Assembly (NCBI RefSeq): GCF_002836745.1
Contig: NZ_PJAR01000024.1
Coordinates: forward strand, 1-64,000
Direction of reading: 5' to 3'
DNA length: 64,000 nt
DNA from: Glaciecola sp. 33A
GTDB lineage: Bacteria; Pseudomonadota; Gammaproteobacteria; Enterobacterales; Alteromonadaceae
The notes beneath the pieces were generated by a model that was not told where the DNA came from, did no database searches, and saw only the letters and a list, made by a program, of their open reading frames with translations. This document shows positions 35,551-45,371 of the stretch, one piece after another. Both the position numbers and the translations under genes were made by a program. Numbering within the stretch: the first letter of the stretch is position 1; the number at the start of each line of letters is the position of its first letter.

Positions 35551-37146
35551 ATGCAGTCAAATAACGTATATATGAACAACGCGGCTTCAAAGAGTTCAGC
35601 AGCCACAACGCTGCTGTCGCCATATCAATATTTAACTAAAATATTATGCGCACCTGTGTATGAGGTGGCGGTTAATTCGGATATGGATTATTTAGCTAGC
35701 TTGTCGACTGAGCTTAAAAACAAAGTTTATTTGAAACGCGAGGATCAACAGCCAGTTAAGTCATTCAAAATTAGAGGGGCGTATAATTGTATTCGCCACC
35801 TCACTGATGAACAGAAAGCGGCAGGGATTGTTGCGGCTTCAGCTGGTAATCACGCACAAGGTGTTGCTTACGCTGCTAAAAAGTTAAACATTAAAGCGAC
35901 GATTATAATGCCCGAAACCACGCCTGAGATTAAGGTTGAGGCGGTAAAGCGCTTCGGCGGTAACAATGTCACCGTAGTTCAAGCGGGCACAAGTTTTGAT
36001 CAGGCCAGTGATTTAGCCAAAAAATTGTGTGCTGAAAATGGTTACTCAATGATACCGCCCTTTGATCATCCTGATGTCATTGCAGGACAGGGTACGATAG
36101 CGAAGGAGATGCTGGAGCAAAATCCCAACTTAGAATACTTGTTTGTGGCGGTGGGTGGCGGTGGTTTGGCCGCTGGGATCGCCATTTACGTAAAGCAACT
36201 GCGTCCTGAAATTAAAATTATTGGGGTAGAGTCAGTTGAGTCTGCGTGTTTAACCGCGGCAATTGAGAAAGGTGCACCGGTTACGTTGCCTAGCGTGGGT
36301 ATTTTCGCAGATGGCGTTGCAGTAAAAACCATTGGTAGCGAAACCTTTAGATTATGCCAAGAATACTTGGATGATGTAATTACCGTTTCTAATGATGAAA
36401 TTTGTACTGCAATTAAAGATATTTTTGACGATACGCGAGTTATCGCCGAACCTGCTGGGGCATTATCAGTGGCTGGTATTCGCAAATACACCAAGCAATA
36501 CAAGCTTCAAGGTGCCGTGATTGGGGGTGTTTTATGCGGTGCAAATATTAATTTCCACACACTGCGATACGTATCCGAACGCTGTGAACTAGGCGAGCAA
36601 AAAGAAGCTGTTTTTGCGGTCAAAATACCCGAGGCAAAAGGGTCATTTAAGGCTTTCTGTGCCATGTTAGGTGGTATCACCATAACTGAATTTAACTATC
36701 GCTATGCAAAAAGTGACGAAGCGCACATTTTTGTTGGGGTTAAGTTAAAGCGCGGGATCGTAGAGTTGCAGGCGTTGTTAAAGCGACTGAATAAAAATGG
36801 TTACGAGTGTTTTGATATGTCGGATAACGAGTTAGCCAAGCTGCACGTTAGACATATGGTCGGTGGCAAGCCGCAAGAGTATATTAACGAGCACTTATTC
36901 TCTTTTTCCTTTCCTGAATATCCGGGTGCGTTAATGCACTTCTTAACAAAATTAGGTGAACAATGGAATATCACGCTGTTTCATTATCGCAATCATGGTG
37001 CCGCTGAAGGTTTAGTTTTAGCCGGCTTTGATATTGATGAGGATAAGCGTTCGCTATTTGATTTACACGTCAGTGAGCTTGGCTTTGAAATGCATGAACA
37101 CAAAGATAATCCTGCGTATAGATTGTTTTTATCAGGGCAGAATTAA
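35551..37146 (+). CDS. ilvA: Threonine ammonia-lyase, biosynthetic
   Basis: 531 residues. It deaminates threonine to 2-oxobutanoate, the first step of isoleucine synthesis. The PLP lysine is Lys73 in PVKSFKIRGAYN. VAVGGGGLAAG is the phosphate-binding glycine loop, and ASAGNHAQGVAYAAK is the substrate loop. Two ACT-like regulatory domains (about 340-425 and 435-525) mark the isoleucine-inhibited form. The start is not fixed by a strong ribosome binding site; Met8 is an alternative. ilvG, M, E and D, which precede ilvA in E. coli, are absent here. Confidence 0.95.
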   Translation: MQSNNVYMNNAASKSSAATTLLSPYQYLTKILCAPVYEVAVNSDMDYLASLSTELKNKVYLKREDQQPVKSFKIRGAYNCIRHLTDEQKAAGIVAASAGNHAQGVAYAAKKLNIKATIIMPETTPEIKVEAVKRFGGNNVTVVQAGTSFDQASDLAKKLCAENGYSMIPPFDHPDVIAGQGTIAKEMLEQNPNLEYLFVAVGGGGLAAGIAIYVKQLRPEIKIIGVESVESACLTAAIEKGAPVTLPSVGIFADGVAVKTIGSETFRLCQEYLDDVITVSNDEICTAIKDIFDDTRVIAEPAGALSVAGIRKYTKQYKLQGAVIGGVLCGANINFHTLRYVSERCELGEQKEAVFAVKIPEAKGSFKAFCAMLGGITITEFNYRYAKSDEAHIFVGVKLKRGIVELQALLKRLNKNGYECFDMSDNELAKLHVRHMVGGKPQEYINEHLFSFSFPEYPGALMHFLTKLGEQWNITLFHYRNHGAAEGLVLAGFDIDEDKRSLFDLHVSELGFEMHEHKDNPAYRLFLSGQN

Positions 37147-37159
37147 TCTGCCTTTTTGC

Positions 37160-39595
37160 TTATATTTTCTCTAAATGCTGGGCGATTTCAGGCCAAACTA
37201 ACTCCATAATGGCCTTTTTTAACGCTAAGCTGTCTTCTGAAAATTCTAGGGTCCCACTGTCAAGCGTGTTGAGTAATTTGTTTTCACGCAATGCGTTTAC
37301 GAACGACCCCAATACATTTTTATCATAAAATTCAGGCGAACTCATACCATAAAGTGTCGAAAGACGTTCGGCAATAACGCAGCTTTGCTTCTCTAAATGA
37401 GAGCGCGCAATGGTTTTTTCTTTTTCCAATACTCTTAAAACAACAGCATAACGTTGCCAAGTTTCTTGCATAGCACGACTCAACAACCAAGCCGAATGAA
37501 AACCGTCATCACTTGACGAGGGCGGTGATAAAAACTCACCGTCTTGCTTTAACAACCCTTGTTGTTTCATTTGCCCAATGAGCGCCTTGGCATGCTCAAG
37601 CGCTTGCTCTAATGAGAAATGCATAAAGAATTCACGTTTTAATAGAGGGTAAAGTTTGGCAACCATCTCAATGATTGCTGAGTTATGCGTTTTCTTTTGA
37701 TTGAAAATTACCGCCATGATCAAACTTGGTAAAGCGAAGACGTGCAAAATATTGTTGCGATAATAGGTCAGTAAGGTCGCGGTATCTTCTTTGGCGGCGA
37801 CTAATTTTCCGTATTGGTCGCTTGATTGATGGAATCGATTGAGTGCCAGCGTGGTTTGCACTAATTCCAGTGCCTCTTCTTTTGGCAGTGTAAAATCAAC
37901 ACTAAAAGGAACTTCTGATAAGAGTGACAAATAATCTTTAATTGCTCTAGTCAGTTCTGACTCACTCATAATGTGAGTTTTAGATGAGAGCAAGCAAAGC
38001 GCAACCAGCGCAGTACCGTTTAGCGCGGCCGCTCGGTTAATTCGGGTCATGATGGTGTCAGCGAGGACATTCACTGCCGGTGTTAACCATGCCGGCTTCT
38101 TATCAGGGTCATCCGGCGTTGTTGCGCTCCAATTTTCTACGTGTTTGTCCAGGAATTGGTTAATTTGTAAGGGCTCACCAAAGTTGACGAAACCATGGCC
38201 ATAGTTTTTGAGCTTGCGAATAGCTGAAAATACCTGAGTCGGCGATTCTTTTTTCTTACCCTTCCCTTGAAGTTCCTTTTGGTAGCTCTTTACTTCCATC
38301 ACATGTTCGTAACCTAAGTAAACAGGCACAATTGAAACCGGTCGATTGATGCCTTTAATCGCTGCTTGCAAGGTCATTGCCAACATACCCGTTTTAGGCG
38401 GCAGCAAACGTCCGGTTCGTGAGCGTCCACCTTCGGGATAATATTTAACCGAATACCCACGGTTAAATAGCAGCTCTAAGTATTCTCTAAAGGTCGCTGT
38501 GTAGAGTTTATTGCCAGCAAAACTTCGGCGTAGAAAAAATGCCCCGCAACGTCTAAATATTTTACCGACCGGCCAAAAATTGAGATTTATACCGGCTGCA
38601 ATATGCGGCGTGACCAAGCCCTCGTGGTGAATAACATAGGTTAACAAGAGATAATCCATGTGCGAGCGATGACAAGGTACATAAATAATTTCATGACCAT
38701 TTTGCGCTAGTTCACGCACTCGATAGGCGTGGCCTACATGTATACCGTTATAGATTTTATTCCAAATGCGGCCCAATATGCGCTCGCTAATGCGAATTAG
38801 CCCAACGCGGTAGTCCGCTGCAATTTCATCAATATAGCCGATGGCTAGCTTTTTAGCTTCTTGGGTGCTGATGTTTTTTTGCCGCATAGTGTCTAACATG
38901 GCTTGTTTAACTGAATCGGAACCGAGCAATGAGTTGTGCAAGGTTGAACGTTCTAAAAGTGTTGGACCATTCAATACTTGACGCTTGCGTTGAAAGTGAG
39001 TTCTTGCTACGCGGACTAATTTTTGAGATATCTTTTGGTTTGAACCATGCAGCTGTCCCATCTGCTTTGTGGACACGGCTTTACTGTAACTGACTACATT
39101 GTCACGCCCCAAAAATATAACGATGAGGAGTTTTCTCAACCAACTAGGAGAGGCTCTGTCTGCTAACAGTTGCGCAAACCCAGAGGACTTTTTACTCGCT
39201 GCTCTACCCCAAGAGATAAACACGGGGACCACTTGTAAATCAAGATCTGGATTTTCACGATGCAAATGGAACATGTTTGTGAAGACATCCTCAATGCTGG
39301 TCTTCTTCACTTTTCTTGATAGTAAGCTTTGCGGTCGAGTTAAGAAGTAACAACGTTTATGCTCTTCTCCTAAGAATTCAATAGGTGAAGTGGGATCCGG
39401 CAAGCCTAAACCAGCTGCCGACTTTTGCAAAGCAACAAGGTCAGTGATTGATTCGGTTTGAATCAAGTACAAGAGAGGTTTCTTTTTATCTATACCTAAT
39501 TCAACTTCAATATTCGCAGGAATGCTGTTAACAGAAATAAGCCAACGAATTGGTAAAGTGAATATTTTAAGAAAAAATGCGCGTGCGCCAGTCAT
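37160..39595 (-). CDS. plsB: Glycerol-3-phosphate 1-O-acyltransferase
   Basis: 811 residues, like E. coli PlsB (807). This inner-membrane enzyme makes lysophosphatidic acid from glycerol-3-phosphate and acyl-ACP or acyl-CoA. The four acyltransferase blocks are visible: VPCHRSHMDYLLLTYV (HX4D), GAFFLRRSFAGNKLY, KYYPEGGRSRTGRLLPPKTG and VSIVPVYLGYEHVME. It is divergent from lexA, as plsB is next to lexA in E. coli, though there it is also divergent from dgkA. Confidence 0.96.
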   Translation of the reverse strand: MTGARAFFLKIFTLPIRWLISVNSIPANIEVELGIDKKKPLLYLIQTESITDLVALQKSAAGLGLPDPTSPIEFLGEEHKRCYFLTRPQSLLSRKVKKTSIEDVFTNMFHLHRENPDLDLQVVPVFISWGRAASKKSSGFAQLLADRASPSWLRKLLIVIFLGRDNVVSYSKAVSTKQMGQLHGSNQKISQKLVRVARTHFQRKRQVLNGPTLLERSTLHNSLLGSDSVKQAMLDTMRQKNISTQEAKKLAIGYIDEIAADYRVGLIRISERILGRIWNKIYNGIHVGHAYRVRELAQNGHEIIYVPCHRSHMDYLLLTYVIHHEGLVTPHIAAGINLNFWPVGKIFRRCGAFFLRRSFAGNKLYTATFREYLELLFNRGYSVKYYPEGGRSRTGRLLPPKTGMLAMTLQAAIKGINRPVSIVPVYLGYEHVMEVKSYQKELQGKGKKKESPTQVFSAIRKLKNYGHGFVNFGEPLQINQFLDKHVENWSATTPDDPDKKPAWLTPAVNVLADTIMTRINRAAALNGTALVALCLLSSKTHIMSESELTRAIKDYLSLLSEVPFSVDFTLPKEEALELVQTTLALNRFHQSSDQYGKLVAAKEDTATLLTYYRNNILHVFALPSLIMAVIFNQKKTHNSAIIEMVAKLYPLLKREFFMHFSLEQALEHAKALIGQMKQQGLLKQDGEFLSPPSSSDDGFHSAWLLSRAMQETWQRYAVVLRVLEKEKTIARSHLEKQSCVIAERLSTLYGMSSPEFYDKNVLGSFVNALRENKLLNTLDSGTLEFSEDSLALKKAIMELVWPEIAQHLEKI

Positions 39596-39734
39596 GAAGT
39601 TTTCCAGGTAAAAATCAATATGCCATAATAATGTCCAGACAGTTTAGCATTGCTTTCGTTCGTTTATATACAAATTGCGTTGCCACGCATTTGTTGTTTA
39701 TAGGATCGTTTTCAAACAAATAATGATTTGATCG

Positions 39735-39787
39735 TTGCCATTTGCCTTTTCCCGTATATACTTAAACTTAACTGTATAGAAAAACAG
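39735..39787 (+). promoter_or_regulatory. lexA promoter and SOS box
   Basis: A promoter TTGCCA (39735-39740), 16 bases, TATACT (39757-39762) is followed by CTGTATAGAAAAACAG (39772-39787), a CTG-N10-CAG LexA box that starts 23 bases before the lexA ATG. This gives autorepression and SOS induction. Confidence 0.85.
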
Positions 39788-39794
39788 GCTGTTT

Positions 39795-40415
39795 ATGCGT
39801 CCACTAACTCCCAGGCAACAAGAAGTACTCGACCTTATTAAGAGCACGATGATAGATTCGGGCATGCCGCCCACTCGTGCTGAAATAGCGCGTCATTTAG
39901 GTTTTAAATCAGCCAATGCCGCGGAAGAACATTTAAAAGCCCTCGCGAAAAAAGGGGTGATCGATATTATTCCTGGAACGTCACGCGGGATTAGGTTGAA
40001 CTGCGCCTTGGACGATGAGGCCCAAGAAGGATTACCACTGATTGGTCGGGTTGCAGCAGGTGAACCCATTTTGGCAACTGAGCATGTTGAATGTCACTAC
40101 AAAATTGACCCTAATCTGTTCAAGCCAAATGCTGACTTTTTGCTAAGAGTCAGTGGTATGAGTATGAAAGATATCGGCATTATGGATGGCGATATATTGG
40201 CAGTGCATCGCACAACTGACGTCCACAATGGTCAAGTTGTGGTGGCTCGGGTTGATGAAGACGTCACGGTAAAACGTTTTGAGAAACGCGGCAGCCAAGT
40301 ATTACTGCATGCAGAGAACGACGCATTCGCTCCTATTAAAGTTGATTTAGCTTCTCAGCCGTTCAATATTGAGGGAATTGCTGTTGGCGTTATCCGAAAT
40401 TCAGAATGGATGTAG
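39795..40415 (+). CDS. lexA: LexA repressor
   Basis: 206 residues. The N-terminal wHTH ([38 protein letters not shown]) binds SOS boxes. The autocleavage site is Ala88-Gly89 in RVAAGEP, and the catalytic dyad is Ser123 (SGMSMKD) and Lys160 (VTVKRF), each shifted by four from E. coli. RecA-stimulated self-cleavage releases SOS genes. An SOS box immediately upstream indicates autoregulation. No sulA follows it. Confidence 0.97.
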   Translation: MRPLTPRQQEVLDLIKSTMIDSGMPPTRAEIARHLGFKSANAAEEHLKALAKKGVIDIIPGTSRGIRLNCALDDEAQEGLPLIGRVAAGEPILATEHVECHYKIDPNLFKPNADFLLRVSGMSMKDIGIMDGDILAVHRTTDVHNGQVVVARVDEDVTVKRFEKRGSQVLLHAENDAFAPIKVDLASQPFNIEGIAVGVIRNSEWM

Positions 40416-40478
40416 TGTTGGGTAAGCTATGTATGCTTACTCACAAATAAAAATATCATAATTTAAAAGACCGCTATT

Positions 40479-40505
40479 TGAAGTGACCCCATTAAGTTGG
40501 ACACT
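40479..40505. mobile_element. Solo terminal repeat of an IS3-family element (remnant)
   Basis: TGAAGTGACCCCATTAAGTT and the following GGACACT closely resemble the terminal repeats of IS150-group IS3 elements (T-G-N-A-N-T-GACCCC...AAGTTGGACA). No transposase or second end is nearby, so it is a remnant or chance similarity. Confidence 0.45.
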
Positions 40506-40848
40506 TTAGTTAAGCGGTTTTTTTATCTCCTTCGGCCCATCGCAAAATCAAACCTATAAATATCCGTTTTTTCAGTCTGTTGCTGATGGCCATCATTCCC
40601 GCCTTGGGTATCCTAGAATCTGTTTTGTGCAGCGTTAATTGAAAAGTACAGCACTGGGGCTAACAAAAGCACGAGTAAATACAATAAATCGTCTGATCCG
40701 CATTACTGCTTATTCATTAAACACGTCAGTCCAGCTAAATTCGCCTACTTTATAAACACAGTGTTTAAAAATTAATCGCTATAAGCATATTCAATCTATT
40801 TTCAAGAAAACACTAGACTATGCAGGGACTTTGTTTAATCATTGTACT

Positions 40849-40862
40849 TTGATTTACATCAA
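40849..40862. promoter_or_regulatory. FNR-type site upstream of cytochrome c oxidase genes
   Basis: TTGAT-TTAC-ATCAA is a perfect palindromic FNR/Anr/EtrA consensus, 80 bases before the coxB start. Oxygen-sensing FNR would be expected to control aerobic oxidase genes. Confidence 0.65.
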
Positions 40863-40942
40863 AACAACAAAACAAACAAAATCTTCACATTGAATGTTAA
40901 AAATTAACAACTGGGCGAAGAAGATTAGAGAGGAGTACCAGA

Positions 40943-42091
40943 GTGAATCGAATATCTACATTGCTAATTGGCGTTATGTTAGCGTTCAGTAATTCAGCAA
41001 TAGCGACAACTGCCGCAGAGCGTTCCAACCTGAACTTACGTCCGGGAGCTAGCGATATCAGTTTGGAAGTTTATGAGTTGCACATGTTGATGTTCTGGAT
41101 CTGTGTTGTCATCGGAGTCATTGTGTTCGGGGTTATGTTTTATTCGATGGTAATGCATCGTAAATCTGCCGGCGCAAAAGCAGCTAATTTTCATGAAAAC
41201 GTGAAAGTCGAGGTTTTGTGGACTGTTATTCCATTTGTTATTCTCATCGCGATGGCTTGGCCAGCCGCAAAAACGCTGATCGCGATGGAAGATACCAGTG
41301 AGGCTGAGGTTACGATATTAGTGACTGGCTCGCAGTGGAAATGGCATTATAAGTATCAAGATAATCCAGAGGTTGAATTCTTTTCTTTACTGGCAACTCA
41401 GCAAGAACAGATTCAAAACAAATTTACTAAAGGTGAAAATTATCTACTAGAAGTAGATCGTCCGTTGGTCATTCCAACCGGCAAAAAAGTCCGCTTTTTG
41501 ATCACCTCTGATGACGTTATTCATTCTTGGTGGGTACCTGATTTTGCGATTAAAAAAGATGCAATCCCCGGTTTTATTAATGAATCATGGACTAACGTAA
41601 ATGAACCCGGTATCTATCGTGGTCAGTGCGCTGAACTGTGCGGTAAAGATCATGGCTTTATGCCGATTGTAGTTATTGCTAAAGGGCCTGCTGAATACAG
41701 TGCATGGTTACAAGAGCAAGAAAGCGCGGCGAGAAGAGCAAACGAAGAAGAGCAACGTTTACTAGCGATGAACATGAGTATGGAAGCGCTAATGACGCAA
41801 GGTAAAAAAGTATATGATACTGCTTGCATCGCTTGCCACCAAGCAAACGGTGGCGGTTTACCACCCATGTTCCCCGCGTTAAAAGGCAGTAAAATTGCCA
41901 TAGAAAAACAAAATATTCCGGTTCACATAGACTATATCATTAACGGTAAAAATAATATGCCAGCCTTTGGCAAGCAGTTATCCATGTCTGAAATAGCCGC
42001 CGTGGTGACTTACGAGCGAAATGCTTGGGGTAATAATACCGGCGATATGGTGCAAGCTAAAGATGTTAATTTAGTGATTAACGGTAAATAG
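40943..42091 (+). CDS. coxB: Cytochrome c oxidase subunit II with fused cytochrome c domain
   Basis: 382 residues from a GTG preceded by GAGAGGAG. Signal region, then two membrane helices (about 44-70 and 90-112). The CuA cupredoxin domain has His194, Cys229, Glu231, Cys233, His237 and Met240 (GQCAELCGKDHGFM). A C-terminal class I cytochrome c domain carries CIACH (295-299) and axial Met339. It accepts electrons from cytochrome c for the aa3 (caa3-type) terminal oxidase. First gene of the cluster. Confidence 0.97.
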   Translation: MNRISTLLIGVMLAFSNSAIATTAAERSNLNLRPGASDISLEVYELHMLMFWICVVIGVIVFGVMFYSMVMHRKSAGAKAANFHENVKVEVLWTVIPFVILIAMAWPAAKTLIAMEDTSEAEVTILVTGSQWKWHYKYQDNPEVEFFSLLATQQEQIQNKFTKGENYLLEVDRPLVIPTGKKVRFLITSDDVIHSWWVPDFAIKKDAIPGFINESWTNVNEPGIYRGQCAELCGKDHGFMPIVVIAKGPAEYSAWLQEQESAARRANEEEQRLLAMNMSMEALMTQGKKVYDTACIACHQANGGGLPPMFPALKGSKIAIEKQNIPVHIDYIINGKNNMPAFGKQLSMSEIAAVVTYERNAWGNNTGDMVQAKDVNLVINGK

Positions 42092-42103
42092 GAGGTCATC
42101 AAA

Positions 42104-43714
42104 ATGAGTACAGAAACTTTAAACGACGCACATGATTCGCCCGATGGCCATGACGCCCATCACGATCATCATATTCCTAAAGGCATCTTAAGATGGCTCT
42201 TCACCACTAACCATAAAGATATAGGAACACTTTATCTTTGGTTTGCTTTCATCATGTTTTTGATTGGTGGTGCAATGGCAATGGTTATTCGCGCCGAATT
42301 ATTTCAACCGGGTCTACAAATAGTTGATCCTCACTTTTTTAACCAGATGACCACCGTACATGGTTTGATTATGGTTTTTGGTGCCGTTATGCCGGCCTTC
42401 ACAGGTTTAGCTAACTGGATGATTCCTATGATGATTGGCGCGCCAGATATGGCATTGCCACGCATGAATAACTGGAGCTTCTACATCCTTCCATTTGCCT
42501 TCATAATTCTGCTTTCTTCATTATTTATGGATGGCGGCGGTCCTGCATTTGGTTGGACTTTCTACGCGCCTCTATCAACTCAATACAGCGGCGACAGTAC
42601 CGCTTTATTTGTGTTTTCAGTTCACATCATGGGTATTTCATCGATTATGGGTGCGATCAATGTCGTGGTGACTATTCTCAACATGCGTGCCCCTGGTATG
42701 ACCTACATGAAAATGCCACTGTTCGTCTGGACTTGGTTGATTACCGCATTCTTACTTATTGCCGTTATGCCAGTGCTTGCTGGCGCGGTAACAATGGTTC
42801 TCACCGATAAGTTTTTTGGCACTAGCTTCTTTAATGCCGCTGGTGGTGGTGACCCAGTAATGTTCCAGCATATTTTTTGGTTCTTCGGCCACCCTGAAGT
42901 TTACATCATGATTTTACCTGCTTTCGGTATTATCTCGGCGATTGTGCCCACATTCTCACGCAAACGGCTATTTGGTTATGCCTCGATGGTTTATGCAACG
43001 GCGTCTATCGCGTTATTGTCATTCATTGTTTGGGCGCATCACATGTTTACCACTGGCATGCCGGTGGCCGCCGAGATGTTCTTTATGTTTGCGACCATGC
43101 TGATTTCAGTGCCAACCGGTGTGAAGGTGTTTAACTGGGTAGCAACAATGTGGCGTGGCTCGTTGACCTTTGAAGTGCCAATGATGTTTGCGATTGCCTT
43201 TATCGTTTTATTCACTATTGGTGGTTTGTCGGGCTTGATGCTTGCGATTACACCTGCTGATTTCCAATATCATGACACTTATTTTGTGGTTGCTCACTTC
43301 CACTACGTGCTTGTAACAGGTGCTTTGTTCTCCATTATGGCGGCGGTTTACTATTGGTTGCCAAAGTGGACCGGTAAAATGTTCGATATTACCTTAGGAA
43401 AATGGCATTTCTGGTGCTCACTGATTTCGGTTAACGTGTTGTTCTTTCCTATGCATTTTGTAGGACTAGCAGGGATGCCTCGTCGTATTCCCGATTATGC
43501 ATTGCAGTTTGCTGACTTCAACAAGTGGATTAGCATCGGCGGATTCGCGTTTGGTTTATCTCAATTGATTTTCCTTGCGCTAATTATTAAAGCGTGTCGA
43601 AAAATTGGTGAACCTGTATCTGATCAAGTTTGGGAAGGTGCTGAAGGCTTAGAATGGGAAGTTCCATCTCCTGCGCCCTACCATACTTTTTCAACACCAC
43701 CGCTTATAAAGTAA
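42104..43714 (+). CDS. coxA: Cytochrome c oxidase subunit I
   Basis: 536 residues with 12 membrane helices. It holds heme a, the heme a3-CuB site and proton channels. FFGHPEVYIMILPAFG contains the CuB histidine, the D-channel glutamate and the cross-linked tyrosine. HHMFTTGM supplies further CuB ligands, and DTYFVVAHFHYVL the heme a and a3 ligands. TTNHKDIGTLY marks the start. AGGAGGT lies before the ATG, 12 bases after coxB. Confidence 0.98.
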   Translation: MSTETLNDAHDSPDGHDAHHDHHIPKGILRWLFTTNHKDIGTLYLWFAFIMFLIGGAMAMVIRAELFQPGLQIVDPHFFNQMTTVHGLIMVFGAVMPAFTGLANWMIPMMIGAPDMALPRMNNWSFYILPFAFIILLSSLFMDGGGPAFGWTFYAPLSTQYSGDSTALFVFSVHIMGISSIMGAINVVVTILNMRAPGMTYMKMPLFVWTWLITAFLLIAVMPVLAGAVTMVLTDKFFGTSFFNAAGGGDPVMFQHIFWFFGHPEVYIMILPAFGIISAIVPTFSRKRLFGYASMVYATASIALLSFIVWAHHMFTTGMPVAAEMFFMFATMLISVPTGVKVFNWVATMWRGSLTFEVPMMFAIAFIVLFTIGGLSGLMLAITPADFQYHDTYFVVAHFHYVLVTGALFSIMAAVYYWLPKWTGKMFDITLGKWHFWCSLISVNVLFFPMHFVGLAGMPRRIPDYALQFADFNKWISIGGFAFGLSQLIFLALIIKACRKIGEPVSDQVWEGAEGLEWEVPSPAPYHTFSTPPLIK

Positions 43715-43731
43715 ACGAGGATAGCTAAGGT

Positions 43732-44388
43732 ATGTCTGAACAGCCTGGATCTAAAAGTACAGCTGAAAAACCCAATTTGTCGCTCGAGAATGAGCGCACA
43801 GAGGATGCTCAGATACCAAAAACACGTGCTCAGCTAGCGTCTGAAAACGCCAAAACAGTCAAAAAACTGGTGTTTGTTGTGATTGGTATGTTGGGTTTTA
43901 GTTTTGCCTTAGTGCCCTTGTATGATGTGTTTTGTGATCTTACCGGCATTAATGGTAAACCATCAAACGAGGCGGCTGTTTATGAATCGGTGGTCATAGA
44001 CGAGTCTAGGACAATAAAAGTTGAATTTATTACGCGCACGCATTCTGGTATGGCTTGGGAATTCAGTGCGCAGACTGCCGAAATTAGATTACACCCAGGG
44101 GAAATGGGTGAAGTTGAGTTTTATGTCCGTAATCCAACTGAGCACGACATTATCGCACAAGCGATACCTTCAATATCACCTGGGATTGCTGCTTTGTATG
44201 TTAATAAAACAGAATGTTTTTGCTTTAAACATCAACCATTAAAAGCCGGTGAAGAAGCAATAATGCCCATGAAGTTTTATGTTGACCCCCAACTGCCAAA
44301 AGAGTTTACGTTTTTTACATTGCAGTACACGTTATATGACATATCTGCAACAGTACAACCTGCTGTTGTTGCTATGGACAATGGCTAA
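43732..44388 (+). CDS. ctaG: Cytochrome c oxidase assembly factor CtaG (Cox11)
   Basis: 218 residues with one N-terminal membrane helix (LVFVVIGMLGFSFALVPLYDVFC) followed by a periplasmic domain with the copper-binding CFCF in KTECFCFKHQ. It delivers copper to CuB of subunit I. The N-terminal 45 residues are a longer than usual polar cytoplasmic tail. The last base of its stop is the first base of coxC. Confidence 0.95.
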   Translation: MSEQPGSKSTAEKPNLSLENERTEDAQIPKTRAQLASENAKTVKKLVFVVIGMLGFSFALVPLYDVFCDLTGINGKPSNEAAVYESVVIDESRTIKVEFITRTHSGMAWEFSAQTAEIRLHPGEMGEVEFYVRNPTEHDIIAQAIPSISPGIAALYVNKTECFCFKHQPLKAGEEAIMPMKFYVDPQLPKEFTFFTLQYTLYDISATVQPAVVAMDNG

Positions 44389-45299
44389 TGGAGAAGAAAA
44401 TGGTTGAAGAGAAATACGAAAAATATTATGTACCCGATCAAAGCATCTGGCCCATCATTGGGGCTGTGGCTTTGTTTTTAATCGCCGTTGGTGCTGGCAA
44501 TTTTGTTATCGAAACTACCCGTGATAAAAGTGGCTATGGTTTCTATACTCTCATGGCAGGCTTTGTCTTATTGCTTATTATGCTCACGGGCTGGTTCAAA
44601 AACCAAATTGACGAGTCAATGAGCGGCCTTTACAGCGCTCAGTTAGGGCGTTCCTATCGGCAAGGTATGGCATGGTTTATATTTTCTGAAGTAATGTTCT
44701 TTGCCGCGTTCTTTGGTGCTTTATTTTATGCCAGAACAATCAGTATCCCATGGTTAGGCGGAGCATCTAATAATGCGAGCACAAACGAAGTCTTATGGAA
44801 TGGCTTTGAAGCCACATGGCCTTTACTAGTGACCCCAGCGGATGCAATAACGACAGGTGAGGCGTCAACCAAAGCGATGCCTTGGACCGGACTTCCGCTT
44901 ATTAACACCGCTTTACTATTAGCTTCTTCCGTAACATTGCACTACGCACACGTTGGCTTAGAAAAAGTCAAAAGAACGCAACTGATGGTACTACTTGGTG
45001 CGACTATTGTATTAGGTTGTATTTTTGTTTTTTTACAAGTTCAAGAATATGTTCACGCTTATGTCGATTTGGGCTTGAAGCTTGATTCTGGTGTTTACGG
45101 TAACACGTTTTTTCTGTTAACCGGTTTCCATGGGATGCATGTTACGTTAGGAACAATCATACTTATGGTCTTATTCGGTCGATGTTGGAAGGGGCACTTT
45201 ACACCCAAAGAACACTTTGCATTCCAAGCAGGTAGTTGGTATTGGCATTTTGTCGACGTCGTTTGGGTAATGCTATTTTTCTTCGTTTATATTTTGTAA
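44388..45299 (+). CDS. coxC: Cytochrome c oxidase subunit III
   Basis: 303 residues with seven hydrophobic segments. The family pattern is seen in SEVMFFAAFFGALFYAR, GFHGMHVTLGTIIL and SWYWHFVDVVWVMLFFFVYIL. It stabilises the catalytic core and helps the D-channel. Its ATG overlaps the ctaG stop by one base. A bidirectional terminator follows. Confidence 0.96.
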   Translation: MEKKMVEEKYEKYYVPDQSIWPIIGAVALFLIAVGAGNFVIETTRDKSGYGFYTLMAGFVLLLIMLTGWFKNQIDESMSGLYSAQLGRSYRQGMAWFIFSEVMFFAAFFGALFYARTISIPWLGGASNNASTNEVLWNGFEATWPLLVTPADAITTGEASTKAMPWTGLPLINTALLLASSVTLHYAHVGLEKVKRTQLMVLLGATIVLGCIFVFLQVQEYVHAYVDLGLKLDSGVYGNTFFLLTGFHGMHVTLGTIILMVLFGRCWKGHFTPKEHFAFQAGSWYWHFVDVVWVMLFFFVYIL

Positions 45300-45305
45300 A
45301 AACAA

Positions 45306-45333
45306 AAAGGCTATTTCATCAGAAATAGCCTTT
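45306..45333 (+). terminator. Bidirectional terminator after coxC
   Basis: AAAGGCTATTTC, loop ATCA, GAAATAGCCTTT: a 12-bp perfect stem. The minus strand follows with TTGTTTTT, so it also ends transcription of the convergent DUF2909 gene. Confidence 0.85.
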
Positions 45334-45371
45334 ATATTTGCGAGCAGGGTCAGTTTATTTATTAACGTTAA

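Larger units (their letters stand above)
40416..40942. other. lexA-coxB gap with IS-end and repeat fragments
   Basis: About 527 bases with no gene. It contains a solo IS3-type end (40479-40505), a CATTCCCGC...GGGTATCC fragment (about 40592-40615) like dispersed repeats, and an FNR-type site near coxB. Confidence 0.5.
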
